Translations under genes and position numbers: made by a program
Notes under the pieces: model-generated
The model's input: only the letters and a program-made list of their open reading frames with translations
Database searches by the model: none
Told to the model about the DNA's origin: nothing
Shown here: positions 1 to 9,126 of the stretch, piece after piece
How the letters are laid out: each line of letters starts with the position of its first letter
Position numbering within the stretch: the stretch's first letter is position 1
Source: Fimbriimonas sp.
GTDB taxonomy: Bacteria; Armatimonadota; Fimbriimonadia; Fimbriimonadales; Fimbriimonadaceae
Direction of reading: 5' to 3'
DNA length: 46,981 nt
Assembly (NCBI GenBank): GCA_031292555.1
Contig: JARLGV010000077.1
Location: 1-46,981 of the forward strand

Positions 1-239
1 GAGCCCTTCGGCGACCCACAGGCGCCAATTCTATTCTGCCCCCTATCCGCCTGCCCCGTGTCCCGTGAGATTGTCCCGTGGCCCCATGGGTTCCTCTCGC
101 TGCCACGGAGGCAGCGGCTACGGGGGCTTCCGCTGTTTCGGTTCTGTCCCCTCCCCGCTTGTCCCGCGATCCCGGTACCCGGAATGCCTGCCCATGAATC
201 AGCGCCCTGCTTGTTGGGGGAGGAGACTCGTGGCTTGTG

Positions 240-400
240 AGTGTTTCTACACGATGTTCCAGCCCAGCGGCCCCAGCTTCGGCTCCAAGGACACCGGCGG
301 CGTCATGAGACTCGACTTCGGTCGCAAGATCTCCATCACCCCGGAAGTCGGACCGGGAACCTACCAGAACGTAGGAACCATCACCGTCATCCGAAACTAA
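240..400 (+). pseudogene. Possible C-terminal gene remnant
   Basis: The last roughly 45 codons before the stop at 398-400 read like the end of a beta-sandwich secreted protein (local pattern ITPEVGPGTYQNVGTITV, resembling the closing strand of DUF4402-type domains). The frame is open back to base 2, but upstream of about 240 the translation is Pro/Arg/Cys-rich and does not look like protein. Bases 1-240 are C-rich, with TGTCCCG recurring near 60, 73 and 160. No convincing start is visible. It may be the tail of a gene broken by a frameshift or running in from outside the window. Confidence 0.25.
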
Positions 401-513
401 GCACAACTTATCACTCAAGCCTGACGAGCGTTGCCGGCCCAGCCGGTGGCGCTCGCAGTGCTTTGTGCCATGCGGAGTTCGACCAAAGCGGTCAAAATGC
501 GGTTGGTGTTCGA

Positions 514-1323
514 ATGAGTGAGTTCAGGTCCGCCCGAATCGAGATGGAGCCGATCGGATTCGTCAGGTGTGAAAAGAACCTGAAGTTCGACGCGCGCCAC
601 CAGCCGGACGATCGCTCCAAGGAAGTCAACCGGGTGGAACTACTGCCTGAACGGCGCTTCGAACTCGCGCTCAACGACCTTGACGGCTTCGAGCGCATCT
701 GGATCGTCTCGTGGTTCGACCGGAATACCTCGTGGCGCCCACGAGTGTTGCCGCCACGGGGTCCCGCAATTCGACGAGGTGTATTCGCTACTCGGTCTCC
801 GCATCGGCCGAATCCAATAGGATTGACCTGTGTCCGGCTGCTGGATGTAAGCGGCCTGACGCTGACAGTCGGACCCATCGACCTTGTCGACGGCACTCCC
901 GTACTCGATATCAAGCCGTATCTGGCTACCGTCGATGCCTTTCCAGGCAGCGGTTCTGGCTGGGTGCAAGATGTCGAGACTGAACTGGCATCCGGCCCGA
1001 GCTACAAGATCGAGGAGTCTGAATTGGCTTCTAGGCAACTCATTTGGTTACGGGACGACTGGAACGTAGATTTCACTGAGCGCGCTTATACGCTGCTAGC
1101 GATCGACCCTTCCCCTCATCGCACACGGCGTATCTTGTGTCTGGGCGAAAACGCCTTTCGGATGGCGTGCGGCCCGTGGCGCCTGTTCTTCCATCTGGAT
1201 GGCAGTCGCGTCGTGATCGATCGCGTCGGTAAGGGTTATTCGGACGAATCGCTATCCGCCCCAGGGTGGGAGAAGATTCCAAACCGAGACGCTCAGGTCG
1301 CCTTCTCCCTAATGAGTTTCTGA
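514..1323 (+). CDS. trmO: tRNA (adenine(37)-N6)-methyltransferase TrmO (TsaA-like)
   Basis: 269 residues if started at ATG 514 (alternative ATG at 544, which begins directly with MEPIGFVR). TrmO methylates the N6 of t6A37 in certain tRNAs using S-adenosylmethionine. The family signature GVFATRSPHRPNPIGL is intact, and the C-terminal part contains the IDPSP...R segment seen in E. coli YaeB/TrmO. The frame is open upstream to 241, but that stretch is Arg/His-rich and unlike the family, so I trimmed it. The gene converges on the M60 peptidase gene with one base between stops. Function is firm from the family; the exact start is not. Confidence 0.87.
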   Translation: MSEFRSARIEMEPIGFVRCEKNLKFDARHQPDDRSKEVNRVELLPERRFELALNDLDGFERIWIVSWFDRNTSWRPRVLPPRGPAIRRGVFATRSPHRPNPIGLTCVRLLDVSGLTLTVGPIDLVDGTPVLDIKPYLATVDAFPGSGSGWVQDVETELASGPSYKIEESELASRQLIWLRDDWNVDFTERAYTLLAIDPSPHRTRRILCLGENAFRMACGPWRLFFHLDGSRVVIDRVGKGYSDESLSAPGWEKIPNRDAQVAFSLMSF

Positions 1324-1324
1324 C

Positions 1325-3547
1325 CTAACGAGCGGGCATTTTCGGCCAGTCGCTGGGCATCCATGCCGGTAGTTCCGCGATCGACTTTCTCGCCGCTTCG
1401 GTCGTCGGCACTCCCCATGCCTGGAAGAACGGTCCGAGGTTCTTGCCGACAAGGCGCGAGAACCGAACCATAAACTGGTCCCGCTTGTCGATATCGCTCT
1501 GCGGCTCTTCGGACGGGCGGAGATTCCAGTATTGGCTGAATACCTTTGTAAACGACGCCCAGCCGAATTGCTGCCTGAGTTGAGCGAACATCGATAGGGC
1601 CAAGAATGGGTCCGATTGCCATGCTTCGAACTTGGCTCCATTGGCTACGTACTTCGCGATTCGGCTCTTTACCGCCGCGGGGGCCATCGCCGGGTGGGCA
1701 TCGCCGTAAGTTGGAAGCGTCACTGCATTGAGCTTCTCGTTACCATACAGCGAGAAAAGATTGTTGGTGACTTCGCCGCACCCGTCCCAGGTCCAAGCGC
1801 TCTGTTGGAAGTTATGACCCATCTCATGGTAGAAGCCCCAAGTCCAACTTTTGCCGCGTAACTTGAACAGATCGCACATCGTGTCGGCCACATCCATGTG
1901 CGTCATGATCGGGTATCCGCTATGCATGTAGCCGGCACTGATCTCAATATCCGGGCAATATCGCTCCGGCCTTTGGTGCTCAGGCGCAGCGTAGAACTGA
2001 TAGCAGTCCGCCATCATCTCATCCCAATAGGACATGAGCGCTTCGGCGTTATGGGCCTTTTTGGCTGAAGATATGGGGACGATAAGGTCGACGAGGTTGC
2101 CTTGCAGCTCGGCCCAAGGTGCCCCAGTAGTCTGTATCATCGTTTTCCAATCGGCCTCTGAGGTCTTACCGCGAACAAACAGGGGCGACGGAACGGCATG
2201 CGATATGACTACTTTGATCCGGCCAAGGCGGCACTGGTATGGCACCTCGATGAAGATGAGCCCGCCAAATGGATTGGCCGCTTGGGTTTCCTCAAAAGAC
2301 AACGGTCTGGAATTGCTGATCTCGGGGAATCTCGGCCACTTCTCGAGGTCCCAAAGCGTATCGGTGTGTGCGCCGATTCGCACGCTGAGGTCGGCCCTCG
2401 TCGCATTTTCCGGGACTTGGACGGTGATCGTCTCGCCCGGCGCCGCGTACATGCCGGTGCTGTGCCAAGACGGGATGGAGGTATCGACGACGATTGTCCG
2501 GTTCGTTCGCGGAGCCGAACCTTCAACGCTGCCTGGGAAAAACGCCGCCGAGGGGTCTGGCCGCACTTCGATCGGGGCTTGATGAGCGTACCGCTTGGCT
2601 TCGATCCATGCCTTCAAGCGGGAGAATGGCTTGTCGAGCGTAAGCGGGTTCTTCTCAGACGCGATTCCTCCGCCAGGTTCCGCTTTTGCCAGTTCGAGAA
2701 TTTGCGTCGCTAGAGGCGAATCCGTGTTCGTCAGACGCGATAGGCTACGCTCCACCGTGCGGGTAGCAGTGGCAACATCTCCTTTCGAAAGTCCTCCTCG
2801 GGTCAAGCCGGCAAGTGCGCCGTCGGTAGTAAGGAGGGGGTTATCGGCGCCGGCAGACGTGAATGGCCCGTCGATGCCACCGTCTTCAAACGTGATGCCA
2901 AATGGGATAAGCATCCGATTCGCGGTCTGATCGGCGAGCAGATCTTTGCCTGGATGGGTTACGAGCCAACCCCACGCGGGACCGGCAATCAGCAGACCGT
3001 GGCCGCTCTTCACAAAGCGCATGACCGCAATCTGATCGGAAGGGCTGTTGTCCAGGGCTCCCTGGGTCATACAAATCACATCTTCGTTCGACAGCGCGCC
3101 CTGGATCGATGCGGTGGACACCACGCTCGGGACTGCCCCTGCTTTGGTCAGGGCGTCGTTCATAGAGGGAAATCCGAGTAACCCGACTCGAAGGCCGGGA
3201 AGCGGTTTTCGGGAAAGCCAAGTCAGAGCGTTGCCTAAGAAGCGCCCATTGCTTGGATTGGCCAGCGCGGATTCCGAGAAGAAACCCTCGTGCCCTCCTG
3301 CAATGGCTCGGCCTCGTTCGACACTGGTCGCTACGAACAAAGGCGCCAGCCCTTGTCCGACCTTGCCGGTGATGACTACGAATGCATTCCCAGATGCATT
3401 CAGAGGGCCGGGCGAACTGCCCGGTGCGACCATTTCGGTTACTCCTCGGGTGAGAGTGTCGCGGTCGCCTGGGTCGGCTGCTTGGTGGAGGTGCGGTGCG
3501 GTGGCTAAAACGAGGCTGAATACCGGGCCGATCATGTGCGTCGACAT
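1325..3547 (-). CDS. Secreted M60/enhancin-type zinc metallopeptidase
   Basis: 740 residues. A short hydrophobic N-terminus (MIGPVFSLVLATA from Met5) looks like a signal peptide, so the product is probably exported; Met5 at 3535 is an alternative start. Residues about 60-250 resemble a glutamine-amidotransferase-like fold. The C-terminal third holds a gluzincin site: H574-E-M-G-H578 followed by E592, the spacing of the peptidase M60 (enhancin/mucin-degrading) family. Such enzymes cut glycoproteins; the substrate here is unknown. It is convergent with trmO and stands alone. Confident on the catalytic class, not on the target. Confidence 0.8.
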   Translation of the reverse strand: MSTHMIGPVFSLVLATAPHLHQAADPGDRDTLTRGVTEMVAPGSSPGPLNASGNAFVVITGKVGQGLAPLFVATSVERGRAIAGGHEGFFSESALANPSNGRFLGNALTWLSRKPLPGLRVGLLGFPSMNDALTKAGAVPSVVSTASIQGALSNEDVICMTQGALDNSPSDQIAVMRFVKSGHGLLIAGPAWGWLVTHPGKDLLADQTANRMLIPFGITFEDGGIDGPFTSAGADNPLLTTDGALAGLTRGGLSKGDVATATRTVERSLSRLTNTDSPLATQILELAKAEPGGGIASEKNPLTLDKPFSRLKAWIEAKRYAHQAPIEVRPDPSAAFFPGSVEGSAPRTNRTIVVDTSIPSWHSTGMYAAPGETITVQVPENATRADLSVRIGAHTDTLWDLEKWPRFPEISNSRPLSFEETQAANPFGGLIFIEVPYQCRLGRIKVVISHAVPSPLFVRGKTSEADWKTMIQTTGAPWAELQGNLVDLIVPISSAKKAHNAEALMSYWDEMMADCYQFYAAPEHQRPERYCPDIEISAGYMHSGYPIMTHMDVADTMCDLFKLRGKSWTWGFYHEMGHNFQQSAWTWDGCGEVTNNLFSLYGNEKLNAVTLPTYGDAHPAMAPAAVKSRIAKYVANGAKFEAWQSDPFLALSMFAQLRQQFGWASFTKVFSQYWNLRPSEEPQSDIDKRDQFMVRFSRLVGKNLGPFFQAWGVPTTEAARKSIAELPAWMPSDWPKMPAR

Positions 3548-3650
3548 TGTAAGATGAGGACGCTATAACCGCACTAAATCGGTCGGAAGCGTTTCCCTAT
3601 AGATTTCATTCTTCCGAAGGTTTACACTGCTATTCCACAGTAGAACAACC

Positions 3651-4124
3651 ATGTTGATTCGAGACATCATGACCGTCGATCCGGTTTTCATCGGGCCGGA
3701 TGCCACGCTTCTCAGGGCTGCCGAGATCATCTCGCTTGCAGAGGTCACCGACATCATGGTCGTGGACGAAAACCAGGAGTTTGTGGGTGTGCTTTCTGAA
3801 GGAGACATCCTGAGGGCGATGCTTCCAAACGTCGACGAAATCCTCGCCGCCGGAGGCTCCCTCAGCGACGCATTCGCTTTCTTTGCCAAGAAGGGGAAGG
3901 AACTCCGTAATCGATCGATCGAACCGTACATCATCCGCAATCCAATCGTGATGAAGCCAACGGACGAAGCGGCAATGGCGGCGACGGCCATGGTTGAGCT
4001 TCAGATCAGGCGACTTCCGGTCGTATCGAACGGACAACTTGTGGGAACGATCTCCCGATCCGACGTATGTCGGGCATCTGTCTCCGGGTTCACAAGGTAT
4101 CGATCTGAAGAGGGGACCGCGTAA
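3651..4124 (+). CDS. Tandem CBS-domain protein
   Basis: 157 residues made almost entirely of a Bateman module: CBS1 about 5-60 (IRDIMTVDPVFIGPDATL, then VVDENQEFVGVLSEGDI) and CBS2 about 88-150 (YIIRNPIVMKPTDEA, then LPVVSNGQLVGTISRSDV). A linker containing Ala/Phe/Lys-rich helix separates them. CBS pairs usually bind adenine nucleotides or SAM and act as energy or ligand sensors. Its stop lies 14 bases before the start of the large dioxygenase fusion, on the same strand, so the two are probably cotranscribed and the CBS protein may regulate or sense ligand for that enzyme (inference). Confidence 0.85.
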   Translation: MLIRDIMTVDPVFIGPDATLLRAAEIISLAEVTDIMVVDENQEFVGVLSEGDILRAMLPNVDEILAAGGSLSDAFAFFAKKGKELRNRSIEPYIIRNPIVMKPTDEAAMAATAMVELQIRRLPVVSNGQLVGTISRSDVCRASVSGFTRYRSEEGTA

Positions 4125-4138
4125 GGCGCGAACTGACG

Positions 4139-7100
4139 ATGAGATCTCCGATACGTGAGGTTTTGGAATTGGCCGTGGCTGAGAATCAGCGCCAGGGCCA
4201 CGATAATTTGGGCGCCATCTCCGAAGTGGCCGGCTTTCTTTCGATGCGTCCGCTCGTCACGTGTTTCCCAAACACCCATGAGGCCTGGGATCGAGCAGCG
4301 GCCAACCTGCCTACGTGGACCCTGGACTCATCGGTCGTCCGCCACTTGGCGGCGATTCCCTCGCTTTCTGCCTCGCAGGCAGATCTACCCGATGAATACT
4401 TAGCGAGGGCGTCACTTATCCTTGGCATTTTGGTTGGAGCGTATCGTGCATCGGAAGGCGGGGGAAATGCAAATCTGCCCGCTGCGATCTCGGCTCCATG
4501 GCGGCAGGTTTCCAAGCGGTTAGGCCGCTCCGAACCCGTTCTGTCCTATGGTGACTGGTTCCTATCCAACTACGTCGTTCTAGATCTGAACCGAAGCGAT
4601 CCGATGCGGTTGAGCAACTTGGAACTGCTGGCGCCTGTCTTCGGGAACGATGCCGAACGGATCTTCGTTCTAACTCAAGTTGAGATCACCGCCCAATGCG
4701 CCCCCATCGTCGGCGCAATCGTACGGGCTCACGAGGCGATTGCCGCCAACGATGCATGCTCGTTGCAGTCTGCATTGTCGCTCATCCTCGATCGGCTTCA
4801 GCACGTAACCAATCATTCGCTTTTGAAGATCGACGCGAATCCGCTTAGCCAAAATTTCGTGGATCCAGTCGTATGGGCCAAAACCGTCGGCCGTTTCCTG
4901 ATGTCGGCAAATCCTGGGGCGCCAGGTTCGTGTGGAACATCGTCACCGCTGTTTTTGGCGCTCGACGCATTCTTTGGTCGGGGGAGCCACGATTCTGAGC
5001 AGGGAGAAGCCACTTTGCGTTCGCTCAAGAGCCTTTCCCCTCACCACCTCCAGTTCGTCGAAGCGATCGGGCAGGTGTCGGTGCGCGAATATGTAGCCTC
5101 AAGTCCGAGCCCCGATCTCAAGGGTGTTTTCCAATCGGCTCTTGACGCTTACGTGGGTGAAAACGGTTTCCTCGGCGCTCATCGGCAAAAGGTCTACGGC
5201 TACCTCGAGGTTGCGGCAAAGGTCGCCGCCAACCCCAATGGCCAGCGTTTGCAGGATCGCGACTGGTTGCGCGTCAATGCTGAGATGGATCGATCCCGCC
5301 TGGAAAGGGTCGAGGGTGTTCCGGCGTTCTGCCAGTTCGGCAGGGTCGTTAGCAGCGGTCCAACGGACAAGGATGCAGATGACCGGATCAAACGGATCGT
5401 GGTTGAGACCGGCGCGGCAGGCTTGGCCTATGTTCCGGGCGATCGGCTCTCGGTTCTTCCAGAGAACAGCCCCGACCTTGTCGAGAAGACGCTGCAATCT
5501 CTGCAAGCCACGGGAACTGAGTCCATTCGGTTCGATGCGGTGTGGAAGAGCGCTTGGCCGACGATGTTTGGAGTCCAGACAGATGGAGTAACACTTGCCG
5601 AGCTCTTGAGGTACGCAAAGATCCGGCCTGTGGACCTTCCGGTCGCAAAGGCCCTGTTCCGGCTAACCGTAAACGCCCGCCTTCAAAAGATCATCCGGGC
5701 TCGGGCGGAAGACCAGTGGGAGCTCTGGGAATTGCTTGACGCACTCACGGAAAACGGGTTCGATCCACGACGGCTGTGGAAGGCAGAGCCATGGGAACCG
5801 GAGAGCATCTGCAAGATTGCCCCACCCCCGCTATTTCGCCCCTATCCGATCTCGTCCGCGCCGAGCCGCGACTCAGGCACCGCCGAAACTATCGAACTTA
5901 CGATCGGTGAGTTGGATTTGCACCAGGGTGATTCGGCACTTTCGCGAGCAGGGACTCTCATGGATCCCGATTTGGATCCGATCGTGCCCGCGCCCAGAAA
6001 GGCGGACCCATGGACTCAGTTTGAGGAAGGCGCCAGACTCACGTTGCGCGTCGTTCATCCGTCCCGCTTCCAACTGCCGATCGATTCGGCAACTCCAATC
6101 GTCATGTTCGCCAACGGTGCTGGCATTGCGCCGTTCCGAAGCTTTCTGATCGAGCGAACCAAGGAGCAAGAAGGCGGCGCCAATTGGCTTTTCTTCGGCA
6201 CTCGGGGGCGCCACCAGTTTCTGTACCGTTCCGAAATGGAGCAATGGGTCCGGGAAGGGCGTCTCGACCTCAGGATCGCGTTCTCGAACGAGGAGATCGA
6301 AGCGGTATGGGACGCGTCCGGCGGTCGCTACCACCTTTCCAAAGGCTCAAAGGCGTATGTCGCCCATCTGATGGAATCGAATGCGAACGCCGAACGCCTT
6401 TGGAACTTGATGAGGAGCCGAGAGGAAGGAGGAGAGGGCGCCCGATTCTATGTCTGCGGCACCAGCGGCTTTGCGATGTCGATCCTCAACTCTCTGCGTT
6501 CGGTCGTTGCCCGGTTCATGGAAGAGGGCGATGAGCTTGAGCGAGACGAAAGGGCCCGCCACTTGATATACCGAATGGTCGCCGAACAGCGGTACATGCA
6601 AGACGTCAGTTCGACCTACGTGCGGCGTGACGAGGACGAACGAACGTACGACGTGTCGGAGATGATCTTCCACAACTCGCCGCACGCCGGATACTGGAGT
6701 GTTATCGACGGGAAGGTCTACGATCTGAGCACTTTCTTCTATCTCCATGCCGGGGGGGATACGATACTTAGGCAGAACGTTGGCATGGACGCGACCGATG
6801 CCTACCGAGCCGTCAAGCACCACCTCAACCCGGAAACGGACGCAATGCTCTCGATGTTCCAGATCGGCTCGATGCGTCCGATCGATTTTGCCAACGCGTG
6901 GGGCGTCGCTATCGGATCGAACGGTCTCCGGTACGTTTCGGTGGAGTCGGCCTTCCGTTCGTGGTCGCGCTTCGCCTATCTCATCGTAGAGTTGGAGAAC
7001 GCGCTGTTGGTCGACCTGTCGGCTTTGGGGCGCACTTTGGTCAAGGGTGACGATGCGAACCGACTTTCGCGCCTGAAGATTAATACTCTCGTCGAAACGC

Positions 7101-7549
7101 ACCGCCGTTTCATGAAGAATTGTATGGAAGGGGCTCTGGATCCCGAGCTGATGGATCTTTGGTCGACGACGATCGGCCTGTGCGCGCCGTCGGAGAGCGT
7201 CCTTCGCCTCGAACGGGATTTGGCATCGGTGGTCGGCGGCGTCAACGCCGCTACAGCCGCCACATGGGTGGATCATGTGCTGAGCCTTGTGGACCGAATC
7301 GATTCGGATGACGAATCGGTCATCGACGAACTTGAGCGTCAGTTCCAGGCGATCCAGGAGATCGACCTAACGTTTCTTTTCGACCTGAAACGCGTGATCC
7401 GGTCTTGTCTGATCGTGTTCGAGTCCTACGGCAAAGATACGGTCGCTAGAGGCAGCCAGGAACTGGTGGAGACCATGCTGACGATCCCGCCGGTTTTCGA
7501 GCGTTTCTATGAATCACTGGCAGAGTACACCGGCACTGCCCGATCCTAA
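4139..7549 (+). CDS. Fusion enzyme: IDO-like heme dioxygenase + FAD/NADPH reductase + cytochrome b5
   Basis: 1136 residues, four parts. (1) About 1-395 resembles indoleamine 2,3-dioxygenase: PVLSYGDWFLSNY, VEITAQCA, GSCGTSSPLFLALDAFFG (G263-S264-C265-G266), VSVREYV, and H348 where human IDO1 has its proximal heme ligand H346. The IDO1 substrate residues F226/R231 do not align clearly, so the substrate may not be tryptophan. (2) About 398-800 is a P450-reductase-like FAD/NADPH module: YVPGDRLSVLPEN, R567-P-Y-P, NGAGIAPFRSF (659-669) and VCG (772-774). No FMN flavodoxin domain is present. (3) About 835-915 is cytochrome b5, with HAGG at H870 and second ligand H894, exactly 24 apart as in b5. 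(4) 915-1136 is helical and unrecognised. Predicted flow is NADPH to FAD to b5 to the dioxygenase heme, in the cytoplasm. The CBS gene is 14 bases upstream. Confidence 0.85.
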   Translation: MRSPIREVLELAVAENQRQGHDNLGAISEVAGFLSMRPLVTCFPNTHEAWDRAAANLPTWTLDSSVVRHLAAIPSLSASQADLPDEYLARASLILGILVGAYRASEGGGNANLPAAISAPWRQVSKRLGRSEPVLSYGDWFLSNYVVLDLNRSDPMRLSNLELLAPVFGNDAERIFVLTQVEITAQCAPIVGAIVRAHEAIAANDACSLQSALSLILDRLQHVTNHSLLKIDANPLSQNFVDPVVWAKTVGRFLMSANPGAPGSCGTSSPLFLALDAFFGRGSHDSEQGEATLRSLKSLSPHHLQFVEAIGQVSVREYVASSPSPDLKGVFQSALDAYVGENGFLGAHRQKVYGYLEVAAKVAANPNGQRLQDRDWLRVNAEMDRSRLERVEGVPAFCQFGRVVSSGPTDKDADDRIKRIVVETGAAGLAYVPGDRLSVLPENSPDLVEKTLQSLQATGTESIRFDAVWKSAWPTMFGVQTDGVTLAELLRYAKIRPVDLPVAKALFRLTVNARLQKIIRARAEDQWELWELLDALTENGFDPRRLWKAEPWEPESICKIAPPPLFRPYPISSAPSRDSGTAETIELTIGELDLHQGDSALSRAGTLMDPDLDPIVPAPRKADPWTQFEEGARLTLRVVHPSRFQLPIDSATPIVMFANGAGIAPFRSFLIERTKEQEGGANWLFFGTRGRHQFLYRSEMEQWVREGRLDLRIAFSNEEIEAVWDASGGRYHLSKGSKAYVAHLMESNANAERLWNLMRSREEGGEGARFYVCGTSGFAMSILNSLRSVVARFMEEGDELERDERARHLIYRMVAEQRYMQDVSSTYVRRDEDERTYDVSEMIFHNSPHAGYWSVIDGKVYDLSTFFYLHAGGDTILRQNVGMDATDAYRAVKHHLNPETDAMLSMFQIGSMRPIDFANAWGVAIGSNGLRYVSVESAFRSWSRFAYLIVELENALLVDLSALGRTLVKGDDANRLSRLKINTLVETHRRFMKNCMEGALDPELMDLWSTTIGLCAPSESVLRLERDLASVVGGVNAATAATWVDHVLSLVDRIDSDDESVIDELERQFQAIQEIDLTFLFDLKRVIRSCLIVFESYGKDTVARGSQELVETMLTIPPVFERFYESLAEYTGTARS

Positions 7550-7715
7550 ATAGAACTGGTTTCCCAAAGTTGTAATCCCGGCTATCGACGTTATCTAGTG
7601 ACGCGGAAGTTGATGCTTTCTTGCTTGGAGGCGGTCTCACCGATGCCAAAGAAGGTATGCTGGGCCGCATCTCTCCAATGGATGTGAGAGATCGCATATA
7701 GCGCTAAAGGAGTCA

Positions 7716-9011
7716 ATGATGACATCTAATCCATTCGCTATCGCGCAGGCTCAGCTTGATGAAGCTGCAAGCCTCCTCCACCTAGATAAGGACCTTCACG
7801 ATCTGCTGCGCCAGCCAATGGCCGAGCACCACGTCCGCTTCCCCGTAATGATGGATAGCGGCCGGGTCAAAGTGTTCAGCGGATACAGGGTCCAATACAA
7901 CGATGCCAGGGGTCCATGCAAGGGCGGAATTCGATTCCACCCCGAAGAGACCATCGACACGGTTCGAGCGCTTTCCGCTTGGATGACCTGGAAGACCGCC
8001 TTGGTTGACATTCCCCTCGGGGGAGGCAAAGGCGGCGTGATCTGCAATCCAAAGGATCTTTCCCGAGGCGAACTCGAGAGGGTCTCAAGAGGATACATCC
8101 GAAAGATTGGCCACCTAATCGGTCCGGATATCGACGTTCCGGCTCCCGATGTTTACACCACGCCTGAAATCATGGCTTGGATGATGGATGAGTATGAAAC
8201 GATGCTCGGCCATCACGCCGCCGGTGTGATCACTGGTAAGCCACTGTTCCTGGGCGGATCGGCCGGACGAGGAGATGCGACGGCCCGCGGCGGCATGTTC
8301 ACTATTCGCGAAGCCGCCAGAGTGCTGGAGATCGACTTGTCGAAAGCCACCGTTGCCATTCAGGGATATGGCAATGCGGGCATGCACGCACATCACCTGA
8401 TCATGGAGTTCTTTGGCTCCAAGGTCGTCGCGGTTAGCGACTCAAGAGGCGGTGTGTTCTGCAAAGACGGTTTTGACCCGATCGCCGTGCAGGAATTCAA
8501 GGCAAAAACGGGCAGCGTAGTTGGTTACCCCGGCAGCGAGCCGATCACCAATGAAGCCTTGCTTGAACTCAAGGTGGACATTCTGTTGCCGAGCGCAATG
8601 GAGAATGTCATCACTGAGAAGAACGCCCAGAACATTCACGCCAAGATTGTGGGAGAACTCGCCAACGGCCCAACGAACCCCGAGGCCGACGTGATTCTCC
8701 ATAAGAACGGCGTATTCGTCATCCCCGATTTCCTGTGCAATGCCGGCGGCGTTACCGTCAGCTATTTTGAGCAGGTTCAGAACGCCAACTTTGATCGGTG
8801 GAAGATCGAGCACGTTCATTATCGGTTGGACGAGACGATGACGGCGGCCTTCAAGTCGGTATTCGACGTGCGTCACGACTTGAACGTACATAGTCGGCTT
8901 GCTGCCTATGTAGTCGCGGTGGGACGCGTTGCCGAGGCTTGCCGCACTCGCGGATGGGCTCTGCCCGTCGAAGACAAGCCGAAGAGCAAGCCTGTTCCTG
9001 CTCTCGTCTAG
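7716..9011 (+). CDS. gdhA: NAD(P)-dependent glutamate dehydrogenase
   Basis: 431 residues, full length for the Glu/Leu/Phe/Val dehydrogenase family. It interconverts glutamate with 2-oxoglutarate and ammonia. Visible signatures are [12 protein letters not shown]93 in TWKTALVD and the catalytic lysine K105 in PLGGGKGG, then a Rossmann segment IQGYGNAG near 345-355 of the coding order and [12 protein letters not shown]. An AAGGAG Shine-Dalgarno at about 7706-7711 places the start at 7716 (7719 is also ATG). A strong hairpin follows the stop. The upstream gap of 166 bases separates it from the fusion enzyme; I see no clear promoter there. Confidence 0.95.
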   Translation: MMTSNPFAIAQAQLDEAASLLHLDKDLHDLLRQPMAEHHVRFPVMMDSGRVKVFSGYRVQYNDARGPCKGGIRFHPEETIDTVRALSAWMTWKTALVDIPLGGGKGGVICNPKDLSRGELERVSRGYIRKIGHLIGPDIDVPAPDVYTTPEIMAWMMDEYETMLGHHAAGVITGKPLFLGGSAGRGDATARGGMFTIREAARVLEIDLSKATVAIQGYGNAGMHAHHLIMEFFGSKVVAVSDSRGGVFCKDGFDPIAVQEFKAKTGSVVGYPGSEPITNEALLELKVDILLPSAMENVITEKNAQNIHAKIVGELANGPTNPEADVILHKNGVFVIPDFLCNAGGVTVSYFEQVQNANFDRWKIEHVHYRLDETMTAAFKSVFDVRHDLNVHSRLAAYVVAVGRVAEACRTRGWALPVEDKPKSKPVPALV

Positions 9012-9032
9012 CTTCTCTCTCCTACTTGAAGC

Positions 9033-9062
9033 ATCGGGCCCTGGAGTTCTTCGGGGCCCGAT
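9033..9062 (+). terminator. Hairpin terminator after gdhA
   Basis: A perfect 9-bp stem, ATCGGGCCC (9033-9041) with GGGCCCGAT (9054-9062), closes a 12-base loop 21 bases after the gdhA stop. The downstream bases CGCTTTGTTG give only a weak T tract, so it may need Rho or act as an mRNA-stabilising end. Confidence 0.6.
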
Positions 9063-9126
9063 CGCTTTGTTGCTGATGATAGTGGATGGTTCCGAGATAC
9101 ACTCTGCCCCACCGGGAGGCCTTAAA

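Noticed and set aside
711-983. Many open frames of 60-270 codons opposite or inside known genes, for example here, 9763-10581 and 42280-43326
   Set aside because: GC-rich DNA yields long shadow frames; each lies within a gene with clear family motifs in another frame.
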